64,000 nucleotides of DNA. Source: Yamagishiella unicocca (taxonomy: Eukaryota > Chlorophyta > Chlorophyceae > Chlamydomonadales > Volvocaceae). Position numbers and translations under genes: made by a program. Below are positions 52,995-64,000 of this stretch, piece by piece. The stretch covers positions 62,001-126,000 of the forward strand of contig BDSL01000010.1 in assembly GCA_003116995.1 (NCBI GenBank), read 5' to 3'. Numbering within the stretch: the first letter of the stretch is position 1; every line of letters starts with the position of its first letter. Below the pieces are notes generated by a model. It had not been told where the DNA came from. It did no database searches and saw nothing but the letters and a program-made list of their open reading frames with translations.

Positions 52995-55384
52995 ATGGCG
53001 CACCTAACGGCGATAGTAGGCCTGCTGTTCACGACAACATGCTTATGCAAAGCGGCCGCAGCAAATAACGGTGCGTGCATCACCGAATAATGGTAATATT
53101 ACCCGCAGACGCTAAACACGTTGAACTGGGTTTGGTTACATTACTTGTCGTAGTGGCTGTCGTCAGTAACATACGTTCATATGGCACCTCTTGGCTTGGG
53201 TTCGTGGGGTATACGGTCAGGGCCTTCGGGCCTTACGTCTGTAACAACCAAACAAAACATACGTTCCCCCAAAACGGGCTTCCGTAATTACACGTACCCT
53301 ACCATGTTGTGCTGCTCCAAGCAGCCCCACCAAGTGGGGGAATGACTCGTAATCGGCGCCTTCTGCAGTCAGCAAGCGGCACGCCTGCCACGACACCACC
53401 ACCGGCACCCAAATACACCCTCATGGTAAGCCTCCCCCAACGACTCCTGCACCAACGGCCCCAACAAGAGAGGGCCCGCTTTAAGCGACCCAACTGAACC
53501 CTCTATCACAATGTCCCTTTCGAACGCAGATCTACACCGCCCGGCCCCCACCCCCAGCCCCAGCCCCGTCAGCATCTCCACCCGCTCCTCCACCCACGCC
53601 ACCGCCCACTCCGCGTCCACCATCTCCTCGCCCACCACCGCGGCGCCCACCCGCTCCGCGCCCACCTTCTCCTCGTGCCTCGCCCCGACCCTCTCCTGCC
53701 CTGCCCTCTCCCCTTCCACTGTTGCCAATCCTCCCAACATCACCCACACCGTCTCCCTTTCTACGGTCTCCCCGCCCGTCGCCCCCCTTGCCATCCTTTC
53801 CACCCCCGCCTCAGTCCTCATCGCGCGCACCGCCTCCCTCGCCGCGCCCACCCTCTTCACCCCCGCCGCCACGCCTTCCTCAACCTCTACCGAACCAGCC
53901 CCCGCTCTCTCCCTTGCCGCGCACACCAGTCCCACCTCAGCCGCCCCCACCATTCTTACCGCCTCCCTCGCCGTCGCCACCCTCCGCACCAGATAACTGC
54001 CTTCCAGGTAAGCCCCCACACCATGGGGTCAGACGGCACATTACAGTCTATTTACATGTTCACGAAAGCGGTGGATGTGTCAGCGTTCGATCGCTGCTGG
54101 CCATGTGCGACCGTGTATACGTTCGTGGAACCCATATGGCGTCGAGAGCTGTACTACAATTGTTAAGTGACTGCAACATTAATCCAGCTCACTTATGCTC
54201 GGTAAAACCGATGCACCCAACGCACGTATCTCCCGCCGCGTATTGCTGATTCACGACGCAGGCGGAAGGTGTCCCGACGCTAAGCTGGTTTTGCGCGCCA
54301 GTAACTACTACCGCTGGGTGCATCAGGCGCCGCCCCTGGAGTGGGACGCGGACCTGGCGGCGGCGTCACAGTTGTACGCGGAAAACCTAGCGCAGGAGCA
54401 TAATTGTACCCTGGGACACGGAAGCTTTGGGGAGAACCTATTTTCGGTAAGTTTAAGCGCAAGTACGGTATTTAGGCCCTGTTGAACTGTACTAGTATTT
54501 TCTGTAATGGTACATCCCTATCCCTATCCGAACGGTACAGGTCATCTCGGTACCCAAGCCTAATGGCAACTGTCTGCCTGCGGCAGAGGGCTGGTACAGT
54601 GAGGTTAAGTATTTCAACTTCCTAGCAAAGCGCTTGTTTTGCGACAACTACTACTCCAGCGACGTCGGCCACTTCACTCAGTTGGTGAGTAACCAGCAAT
54701 GGGACCTGTGCTGCAGCCGCGCCACCGCCTCCTTCGTTCGGTTGCATTTAGTCGTCCTTAGGGGGTGCCGTGCAACAGCCCCAGAGCCGAGCACAGGATG
54801 TGCTTACTCTGGGTAAGCTGGTATTTTTCTTTTTTGCTCGTACCGTCACGTGGTTAAAGATCCGGACAACGGCCTTTTTTAAATCAGGTGTGGCGCGACA
54901 GCACCGCCGTCGGTTGTGGTATGGCAATTTCCCTGCAGCACGTTACGCTGTCTTCCGGGATGACGTATACGGGAGGTTGCAAGGTGGTGGTCTGCAGATA
55001 CAACCCGCCAGGCAACTATCCAGACGACTTCCTGTTTTCCAACAATGGTTAGTGCTAGAGCTTTCCTTCCTTATAATCCTATATAATCCAATGCGGTGTC
55101 CCTCCATCTGGGTTGCCCTAAGGCTCGGCCTGAGTGGCGGGCGCCTCGCGCAGTGTCTGTCATGATCTGAGCATCTCACGTGTCCATTGCAGCTAGGACG
55201 CACACTGCACTCACATGTATAATAACAATGATAATAATAAAATATAAAATAATGACAAATTTACGCGCCTGCCATGCAGCCCCACCCTTCAGTAATCTGC
55301 CAACTGATATTCGCGTCTTTGGCCCCCATCGCAGTCCTACCCAACATCACAGCCATCCCAGGCAAAGGTGTAGTAATATCTTAA
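52995..55384 (+). CDS. Secreted proline-rich CAP/SCP-domain protein, copy 2
   Basis: Seven exons join in frame (397 aa): 52995-53070, 53325-53425, 53530-54007, 54262-54446, 54541-54684, 54888-55047 and 55335-55384. Exon 1 ([12 protein letters not shown]...) has the same 76-nt length and phase as in copy 1. The Pro-rich hinge is shorter (about 190 residues) and is split by an extra intron (53426-53529). The CAP domain keeps the tetrad: H in [13 protein letters not shown] in FGENLFS, E in YSEVKYFNF and H in VGHFTQL, followed by [13 protein letters not shown] and [14 protein letters not shown]. The CAP exons are 185, 144 and 160 nt, almost identical in size to copies 1 and 3. The last exon, LPNITAIPG plus a short tail, is homologous to that of copy 1. 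Confidence 0.88.
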
Positions 55385-57984
55385 GGATCTGCGAACATAG
55401 TATTCACTCTTAGTTTGGCGAGCCCTCCTGCGGCAAGGAATCGTTACAGCAGCCGACTGGCTGGCGTAACCAACTCGCGTTTCAACGTCGTCTTAAGTGA
55501 CATTCTTCATTAGCCGCAATTCGGCGCTTCATACCTGCCCTATTCATCGTGTGAGTATTTATCGTGTGGGCTGTGCAACTCTTATGGTAGCCACGTAACA
55601 TATATCAGATGGAGTGGAGGGGAGCAAATGTCATTCATTCATCATTGATTTCGATACATTTCCAGGTCATATATTTTAGCTTTCTCTGACCGCAGCCTTG
55701 CCTATTATGCTTTGGTAATGTTTACCCTTGGAGGTCACGAATCCCTAGCCGATAGCCTTTAAGACGCCCCTAGGCAGGCGGCAGCTTCTTGGTCATGGCA
55801 CTTCGGCCGCAATTTATTAATCGGTCCCGGCGGGGATCGTACTCGCAAACCTGTACAATTCTTCGCGAGTACGACATGAATGGATTTGTTTGTAGCATGT
55901 CTCGGCAGATGGATTATTTAAACATAGAATGGTGAAGAGGTGCAGTGTGATTCATATAATTGGATGCTTCGGTACCCGAGCGGCCCGAGCGTGGCACGGA
56001 AGCCAGACGCGAAGAGCGCCACCGTACATGTTGAACACCCACCCACGGTCTCTCCCTCTCCTCTCAACCCATGTCATGCGCCGATACGGACACCTGAAGG
56101 CACCTGCAGACCGCGATGCTGCCAGGATGTAGAAATTGCCTTGCTTAAGTAGCTTATGCCAAAACACGTGTGTTACGGTGGCACATGTGCGTTCAGGATT
56201 GTGAGTCATTCAGTGCAGGCAGGGGAGGTCAAGGCGAGGTTCCGAATGCAAATACCGCACTGCCGCCTAGACTTTAACTTCTGCAATAAGCCTGGATCGG
56301 TCCACCCGCTTTCCTCGCCCGATGGCTCTGCGGTCTGGGGGCCACTGTATGTTGTCTCTTCTCTCACACCAACAAATGAAGAAGGATACCAAGATTTATG
56401 ACAGGATATATATTATCGTGTTAGTTAGGAACCGAATAACCTAATCTGGTTCAATAGCCACTGCGCCGGTGTTCGGTCGCCACGTACCTGGGAACTGGGC
56501 ACCTCGGGGCCTTCACGCCGCTGGCGATTGGTTGTGACGTGTCAGCGCTGCGGGCGAGCCAAAGCCGAACCATCGGCGCTTACTGAAGCCGTCGTCGTCA
56601 AGCTATTGCATTTCTTTGCTTCAACACAGCAAATCCATTACATGACGTTTGGATGCATCGACAGAAACACGACTCGCAAAACTCATGTCGCACTTTGCTC
56701 GTCGCACCCATACAGGAACGGCCGAGCCAGGTGACTTGAGCACGATCACTATAGCCACAATTGGAACACGTACATCATGGCATTCAAGATTTACGACAGG
56801 CTATCGACAAGGCTTTTACGGTGGGTCCCGTCTGTCGCCTTCGAATGCGCCCACACAGAACCACATCTGCCAGCATGCATAACCGAGCCAAACTTCACGT
56901 GGCGAACAATGTGCCACTCCAAGTGTCGTCAACCTCTACAGGAGTCACACAACAAGCAAAGGCGGCCTAGCTTTCGTTGGTCAGTCCGAATAGGGGTTTA
57001 AATTCCTAACGCTCATCCACACAATGTATACCATGATGTATCTTGTATATTCACGTACCGAACTCGGCGCCCTTCCTACTCCCGCACGCTTTCGTCGAGA
57101 TGCAATAGATAACCTTAGGATGGTAAAACGGAACGTAAGATGTTAAATATTAATCCGTGAGGGCCAGAGCAGGGGCCAAATGTCAGCATAGCTAGTTAGG
57201 TGCCGCGGGATGCGAAGCCCAATAGTTTCCATATGCAATTCCCGAACAGTTTAACCAGCCGCCTCTGGCCATCTCACCCAAAGCCGATCACCTCGAGAGG
57301 CTGGGCGGGCGTCGTACTCGACCGCCATGCGGCCCGCCCTCTTAACCTGTGCCTTGCTCGTCTTCCCTAGAACTGTCCCCCAAATGCAATTTAGCATCTT
57401 GCTATAGATCAAAGCATTAACGGCTGTTTCCAGGTCACCGGACAGCGTTTCCTTGCACCCTCCCCTGGAGTAAAGAAGACTTCGTCGCTTTTTGTTATAC
57501 CGCCTCTCCAAGCAAGAGCTTTTTACTTATTAAAATCATTGCAGTGGTGGTGTCATACTTTCTTGGACATCCCGTGCGCCTGCGATCATTTCGCAACAGT
57601 GGCAGCGGTCCGTTGTGCACAACATTGCTCACCCGCTAGGCCGTTTTCAGCCTTTTTACGTCTTTATATATAGCAGCTGTATTTCTGGCGCGCAAGCGGA
57701 AGCAACTGGCAAATACTCACCACGGACTTTCGTGTATCCAGGCAAGCCGATTGGACGCATTCTGAGCTGAAGACTGACATATATTAATTGATCAGTTCCA
57801 GATACCATATCGGCTGTTGTTGCAAAGGCAAGAACTGTTCTTAGTAATTGGATTATGGTTGCGTGAGTCGGTTGGGTCTCCAGCGAGATCGGCCACATCG
57901 TTAAATTGTACGAAGCTGAAAGGCTGTATTATATTGCGACGATAACGACATCAGCACAGTTAGTGCCAACGGCACTGAGGAAAA
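55385..57984. other. Intergenic, AT-richer, no convincing gene
   Basis: This holds the 3' UTR of CAP copy 2 and the upstream region of copy 3. No TGTAA was spotted soon after 55384. Short open frames (56528-56734 plus, 57251-57511 minus) show no motifs and no exon chain. Confidence 0.5.
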
Positions 57985-60900
57985 ACGGCGCAAGTCACTG
58001 CAACCTTGGGGTTGCTGCTCTTGGCAGTATGCTATGCCGCAGTGGTGGCGGATGACCCTCATTCATATGAAGGTGAGTCACTGAAATGGAGTGGAGGGCG
58101 GTCGTTTTAGCCGAAACTTATCTATTCTGTAGATTGCGGGTCACTTATCCGTGCCGTATTGTATGATTGTAAATATTCATTATATGCTCCCAGATGTAAA
58201 AGCCAATAGTAACAGGGATCTGGCGAAGTCCATCCTGGGAAGTTGTGCTTGTCGATTTGCTCATATGCGGTTAAAGCTTTGGACGTTGACTAGTATCCGC
58301 ACTTTATTTGCGCAGCCTAACTGCTTGCATGGTAAAGGAAGTATTTTGGACTGGCACAGCGCGGAGGCCTGAAATTGTGCGACAATGAAAAGAAGCATGC
58401 TTCCTGCATGGTGTGACGCTGCGAAACATGGCTTCAAGTATGTACTTATAAACAGTACGGATATTTCATTAGCGCGTGTGCGGGCCTCGACTTCCCCGGG
58501 GTTGCTCGACGGCGTCACTTACCTGGCAACTGATCGCACGCGCCAACAGGTACATTGGCGCTTAACAGCAGGCGCCGTTTACATGTGGTTAGGGGTAAGA
58601 TGAAACGGAAGCCGCCGCGGCCCCCGCGTCCGCCAGCCTTTCCGCCATCCTGGCCGGTCACGGAACCGCCAACATGGGAAGGTTGGTTCATGGACCCACC
58701 AACGCCTCCTCCACGGTTAGAAGACCCCCCTGCATCGGACTCCCTGCCAGATACGCCACCAGCGACTAAGGCGCCCCCAACTGTACGGTCTCCCCCACTG
58801 CCACGTCCGCCACGTCCTCCGCCACCAACCCGTCGACCTCCAGCTCCGCCCAAACCTCCGCCACAGCCACGGTCACCGCAGCCACAGCAATCTACCCCCT
58901 TACCTCGATCGCCTCCACCGCAGCGATCTCCGCCTTCCCCTCGCAAGCCCTCCCCGCAACGGTCACCACCTGTACCACGCATGTCGCCATCACCATTGCC
59001 GCAGCCACTGCTGCCACCAACACCACTGCTGCCGCCACCGCAGCTACCATCACCGCCGCCGCAGAGGTCACCGCCGCCACAGAGGTCACCACCGCCACAG
59101 AAGTCACCTCCGTCGCAGAAGTCACCTCCGTCGCCCCGGAAACCTCCGCTGCTGCGCTCACCTCCCTCACCGCGCCCATCTCCTCCATCACAGCCAGTGT
59201 TGCTACCGCCGACGGTGCCACCGCCGCTGCAGCCCCCGATGCCGTCACAACCCCCGCAAACACCGCCGCCACCACAGCGGTCGCCGCCACCACAGCGATC
59301 ACCGCCACCACAGCGATCACCGCCACCACAGCGATCACCGCCACCACAGCGATCACCGCCACCACAGCGATCACCGCCACCACAGCGATCACCACCGTCA
59401 CCTCGCAAACCGCCGCTGCAGCGCTCACCACCCTCGCCGCGTCTGCCGCCTCCATCACCGCCGCAGCCACTACTGCCACCGCCGCTACTGCCACCACCTC
59501 CGCAGCCTCTGGTACCGTCGCCATCATTGCCGCCGCCGCCGCCACAGCCATCGCTGCCACTGCCGCCACCGCCGCAGCCTCTGATGCCATCGCCATCATC
59601 GCCACCGCCGCCGCCGCAGCCACGGCTGCCATCACCGCCGCCGTTGCGAACCTCGCCGCAGCAGCGCCCGTCGCCCTTACTTCGCAAACCCCCACCGCAA
59701 CGGTCGTCTCCCTCACTGCGTATATCTCCGCCACCGCCGCCGCGGCCACCTCCGCCTCCACCTCCACCTCCACCGCCGCAGCCACCTCCACCTCCACCGC
59801 CGCTACAGCTGCTGTCGCCGCCTCCACCTCATCCACCGCCGCTACAGCTGCTGTCGCCGCCTCCACCTCACCCACCGCCGCCACAGCGGTCGCCCTCGGC
59901 TCTGCGTCCGTCACCTCGTAGCCAGAAACCTCCCCCACCGCAGATGCGGCCTCCCCCTGGGGGCGGTGCGAGGCTTAGCTCGGACGAAACCGGCTTCGAC
60001 GATGATGACGACTACACGGCGATCGACAAAGTCAGGACACCCCCCTCACCCCCACCGCCCCCGCCCTCTTCGCCCCCGCCCTCCCTGCCCCCGCCCTTCC
60101 CGCCTCCGCCCTCTCCACCCCCACCTCCACCTCCGCCCTCTCTGCCCCCGCCCTTCCCGCCTCCGCCCTCTCCACCCCCACCTCCACCTCCGCCCTCTCT
60201 GCCCCCGCCCTTCCCGCCTCCGCCCTCTCCACCCCCACCTCCGCCCCCGCCCTCTCCGCGGCCACCCATGCCACCACCGCCCTCGCCACCACCGCCCTCG
60301 CCGCGCCCACCTTCCCCAGCCCCGCCTTCTCCTTCCCCACCCCCTCCACCGCCACCCTCGCCTCCGCCACCCCCTCGGCCCCGACCGCCGCCACCGCCTT
60401 TTGTTGACAACTCCTTACCTGGTACGACAGCTTGCCTCGGGGCTGGGCGGCATGGCATGGGTCTGGGTATACGTCCGTGGCCTTGCAACTAAGTATATGT
60501 CCGGCAGCAGCTACACTATATATCGGGGATTCGGGGTGACGGCATGTCAATGCACTTTCAATTGTTATCCAACATGTGCCTCTCCCGCCTATCCAGCGTT
60601 GGTGCCCACGTCTGAGGCCACCTTCCCGCATGGCATGCACTTAGTACACTCTTGGCACGAGTTGGTGCACTCTTGGCACGCATTTAGTACACGTTTGGTA
60701 CGCACTTGGTACGCACTTGGTACACTCTTGGTACGCACTTGGTACACTCTTGGTACGCACTCGGTACACGTTTGGTCCACTTTTGGTGCATTCTTGCGTG
60801 CCCTCGGGCGCTACTTGTTGTGGGGGAGCAGCAAGGCACGCCCAGCCGAAACCATCCCGACCGACTTAATGGCCGCCACTAGAGGCAGCCCTCCCGCTTG

Positions 60901-62288
60901 GATGGATTGCCGTGACGTTGCCACCTGATCATAAGACCGAGGCTCGATGTCCCTACCCCACACGCCACAGGCGGGAACTGCGTGGATGCGAAGCAGGCCT
61001 TGGCAGCCAGCAACCACTACCGCGCGGTGCACCAGGCTCCTCCCTTGGTGTGGGACGAGGACCTGGCGGCAGCATCACAGGCGCACGCAGAGGCTCTGTC
61101 GAAGACCACGGATTGCACACTGACCCACGGTAGTTTTGGCGAGAATCTATTTTCGGTAGGTGGGACGGTGTACGAATGGCGGTTTGGGTGGTTAAAGCGG
61201 TTGCGGCCTCACTTCGCGCCGCTGACGTGACCGACATGCCTTGGCTTGGCTGGTGCAGCGCAGAAGTGTGCGACATCAAAACCCAGAACGAACGAACACC
61301 GGCGTTCAACTTGCTCGCGCCCCGCCGCCCGCATTCCGGCGAACCCATCGCGCCGCGCAGGTGGTGTCGTACCCGATACCCGACGGCGAGTGCACGGTGG
61401 CAGTTGACGGTTGGTACAGCGAAGTAAAGTACTACAATTTTGCCGCGCCGCGCGCGTTTTACGACAACTTCCCCGGCAATGAAGTGGGCCACTTCACCCA
61501 GCTGGTAAGGACAGACTTTAATGCCCTCGTCGCAGAAGCTCTTGCGTGATGCGTTTGCCGGCAACAACGTGCCCCATATTGTTGCTGCTGTTTGACCCAA
61601 AGCGCGCCGCATCGCGTTCGCAGGTGTGGCGTGATAGCACCGCCGTCGGTTGCGGTGTGGCGATAGCCGAAAAGCCCATCAATTTCCAGTCCGGGCAGAC
61701 GTACATTGGTGGTTGCAAGGTGGTTGCCTGCAGGTACAGCCCGCCGGGTAACTACCCAGATGACGTCTTGGTAGCGAGGAACGGTGCGTAAAGGAAAAGG
61801 GGGGGGGGTGAACGGACGGGTGGACGGAGGGAGGGAGGGTTGATAGGAAACCGGTGCGCCAGCACATTCAGACAAGTATTCCCGAAAAGTAAAACATGTG
61901 AGACGATGAGGGGGAGGGGGGAGGGAAGGGAAACGGGGGCTGCAAGGATGCGGTCGTGGCTGGGCATGCCACGACCGCATGAATGCCGTGGCTGCCTCAG
62001 TACGGCAATGCTCGTTTGCCGTACCGTGGCGCATTGGGTGACTCATGCGCGGGATTGTGCGAGAGCTGAGTAAACATAAAGCGCCCGTGTGCCCGGTGTG
62101 TGCTGTGATGTTCAATTCGTCGCCAGTTTCGGTTTTCCTTCTCTCGTCGCCATGCTGCGATTCAGGGGTGTTTCCGATGGTTATGCGCACTGCTGACCGC
62201 CTGGCTCGTCCCCCCGTCCGTCCCCCTCCACATCTCGCTGCTCCTTACAGTCCTGGTCAACACTACGGCGATCCGCGTAAGAAATTGA
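57985..62288 (+). CDS. Secreted proline-rich CAP/SCP-domain protein, copy 3, with ACG at the start position
   Basis: Six exons join in frame (828 aa if counted from ACG): 57985-58072, 58550-60421, 60971-61155, 61361-61504, 61624-61783 and 62251-62288. Exon 1 encodes a signal peptide (LGLLLLAVCYAAVVA) homologous to copies 1 and 2, but the aligned start codon reads ACG (ACG GCG CAA). A TGA lies in frame three codons upstream, and no in-frame ATG exists within the exon. The hinge, about 620 residues, is the longest of the three, with SPPPQR and PPSPPPP arrays. The CAP tetrad is intact: H in YRAVHQAPPLVW, E in FGENLFS, E in YSEVKYYNF and H in VGHFTQL; the second signature is [14 protein letters not shown]. 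Everything after the start looks under normal constraint, so translation from ACG or from an unseen exon is possible. Confidence 0.8.
59266..59395. repeat. 18-bp repeats coding SPPPQR in the hinge of CAP copy 3
   Basis: The unit CCGCCACCACAGCGATCA recurs about seven times with few changes, in frame with the hinge. Confidence 0.9.
60085..60255. repeat. 57-bp repeats, 3 copies, in the hinge of CAP copy 3
   Basis: CTGCCCCCGCCCTTCCCG recurs at 60085, 60142 and 60199. Each 57-bp unit encodes 19 residues of Ser/Pro/Leu/Phe-containing hinge, so frame is kept. Confidence 0.93.
60640..60795. repeat. 11-bp repeats with GGTAC core in intron 2 of CAP copy 3
   Basis: Variants of ACTTGGTACGC and ACTCTTGGTAC follow each other at about 11-bp steps for roughly 14 units, inside the intron 60422-60970. 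Confidence 0.85.
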
Positions 62289-64000
62289 GTGATGCGCGGC
62301 CGGGATGCCGGGTCATCCGATCACCTGGGCGCATGGAGAATGCTGCAGCTATGAACTGGTGCCGTACGCCGCGGCGGCCACAATGAAGCATTGCTTGAAA
62401 ATATATAAGACGCAGTTCATTCTAGGTGACCGTCTCCTGTAACCGTGTTTCTAGGCACGCCGAAGTTGCACCTCGATCCTGCATTGGGTTATTGGCGCAG
62501 TTTGCCTACTCGTCGTATCGTGTGAAGTTGCGTGGGTTGTCGACTCGCCCTCCAATGGAGTGGTGTTGAACGTGCTGATAGTTCATGCCAGTTGGGCGGG
62601 CGATTTCCCTGTTGTTGTTTGTACCGCAGCCGTTGTGCAGCGTTAGTGATCGTGTGCATTCATTAATCGACTGTCTGGTACATCGCAGTACTGCCAAGTA
62701 ACCATGGCAGTCAGCAGCGTATGAGTTGGTGCGGACAGGATGGAGTCCATTGATGACAAAGACCTTGCCGTACGTACGTACCATATGTGTATGTGTGCCG
62801 TACGAGTTTTTGTTCACCAAGAGACGAGATGGGAGGGCCGGTGGAACGCGTGGGGCGAGGTAGAGCTGCTTGTTAGGCACAACTCAAGAATCGTGAGTGC
62901 TTGCTCCGGGAGTTTCTAGTAGTAGTAGTAGTAGTAGTAGCTCTTACCGAGTGTGATTGCTTCGCTTTCAATTTTACTATGCCATCATTCTTTCCCCTTG
63001 TTGGGTCGTTCCGGCACCGTGTGTTGCTAAGGGGTCGAGCAGGCCGCTGACACGAGGACACGCGGGTGTTTAAGAGCCGCTGCAAGGCGGTACGTGCGAT
63101 GACGACATCGCACAGACATGCAGCTAACGCATCCTGTTATGCTGTGTACCCTTTTGCTTGCTCCTGCCCCGCGACACAGCGACTCAACTGAGGACTACGA
63201 TCAGGGGCCTTGACAGGCTGGGAGCACACCTGGTGGGGCAGCCAGGCGATTCGGGACCGGTGTCCTCATCTTCCGTACGTATCAACCACTTCGTACCACG
63301 TGACCTGAAGCGTGTCCGTATGACGAACATGCTTTATCTGCGCTGGCGGTCTCACGAATCATCCATCGGTACGAAATTAAACGGGAATTTCCGAAACCCC
63401 ACTGTTGAAAAAGGCGTTACAATCACTGGAACGGCGGCTGCAATGTACACTTGATGCCACCAACAGCCCGTTGCATACACAGTAAACCAACGTAAGCTGG
63501 GGCCAAGTACCGTGACTAGACATGCGCAGCTTCCACTGGCCTTGCCTCGTTCGTACGCTTCCACCACCAACAATTATGCGGGACGGTACATGTGATCACT
63601 GCCGCTGACAACCCTACGCGACCCTCTCCTGAGGTCGCCAGTGCGCGCCGTACATTCCTCCAATGCTAACTTCTCAGCCGTGCAGAATCCCAAGCAGGGG
63701 ACTCCAACAGGTCCGGTGCAAAGTGCAGTGCCAAGACTAGCATACATGACAACATTGAAGTTAGCGACATACCATGGGCATAGCCTATACCTGAACCAAA
63801 ATCCTTATAATAGCGGCAAGGGTCAACTGCCGAATAAAGCTAGGGGGTTCGAGGGAGACCCGTAAAGCTAGGGGGCGCATGTTTGGCACAGTTTGGCATC
63901 GTTTGTCACCGTTGTGTCACGCAATGCAATGAAACGGGCAGTCGCATTTGACCGTTCGGGGCGGCACGGCGCAGGGGCTGGTCGCCGGGCCAAATGATCG
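62289..64000. other. Right edge, 3' region of CAP copy 3 and intergenic DNA
   Basis: A TAG trinucleotide microsatellite (8 units) lies at 62917-62940. No exon chain was found. The open frames at 62506-62880 (minus) and 63158-63454 (plus) carry no motif. Confidence 0.5.
62438..62442 (+). terminator. Probable TGTAA polyadenylation signal of CAP copy 3
   Basis: A TGTAA 150 bp after the stop at 62288, similar in distance to that of copy 1. Confidence 0.65.

Noticed and set aside
58515..59938. 390- and 348-codon antisense frames over the CAP copy 3 hinge
   Set aside because: Gly/Asp- and Ala/Val-rich shadows of the CCN repeats.
1..64000. CRISPR arrays, rRNA, tRNA genes, bacterial operons
   Set aside because: None seen. 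The regular repeats are head-to-tail minisatellites without unique spacers, and no cloverleaf or rRNA core was noticed, though a tRNA scan could not be run.

Overview
The window is nuclear DNA of a eukaryotic green alga, most likely a volvocalean (Chlamydomonas/Volvox group). The evidence is: GC-rich genes cut into many short exons with GT-AG (and some GC-AG) introns; TGTAA polyadenylation signals downstream of several stops; a plastid-targeted carbamoyl-phosphate synthase; a plant-type Erv41/46 protein; and secreted proteins with long Ser-Pro-Pro-Pro hinges of the kind found in volvocalean cell walls. There is no bacterial operon structure, CRISPR array or rRNA. All exon models were built by eye from splice consensus, reading-frame phase and remembered family consensus. 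No search was run.

Layout. 1-733: right part of a truncated plus-strand gene. 3542-7649 (-): complete 8-exon Erv41/46 (ERGIC) cargo receptor, head to head with 8056-18628 (+), a 24-exon carbamoyl-phosphate synthase large chain. 20278-20733 (-): membrane-anchored RING protein. 21775-21963 (+): possible 62-aa membrane microprotein, just upstream of 22202-23763 (+), Mediator subunit 18. 25109-28397 (+): PP2C phosphatase whose third exon sits between two perfect inverted copies of a 58-bp element. 32677-35740 (-): unrecognised 10-exon membrane protein with GC-AG introns and a putative 11-nt microexon, head to head with 36373-39346 (+), a plastid-type CPBP (CAAX-like) intramembrane protease.

The right third carries three tandem paralogues (43204-46659, 52995-55384, 57985-62288, all +). 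They encode secreted proteins with a signal peptide, a proline-rich hinge and a CAP/SCP domain. Intron phases are the same, and the CAP exon lengths (185, 138-144 and 160 nt) are nearly the same, so the array arose by duplication and diverged mainly in the hinge. The third copy has ACG where the others have the ATG start. An orphan signal-peptide exon (42334-42442) lies just upstream of the array. Between copies 1 and 2 are a glutaredoxin gene fragment, a minus-strand gene whose end resembles phage-type Dam adenine methyltransferases, and the last exons of a gene with an acidic tail.

Almost every gene carries a minisatellite in at least one intron. Long stretches (734-3541, 28398-32676, 39347-42333, 46660-49398, 55385-57984) show no convincing gene apart from the fragments noted.
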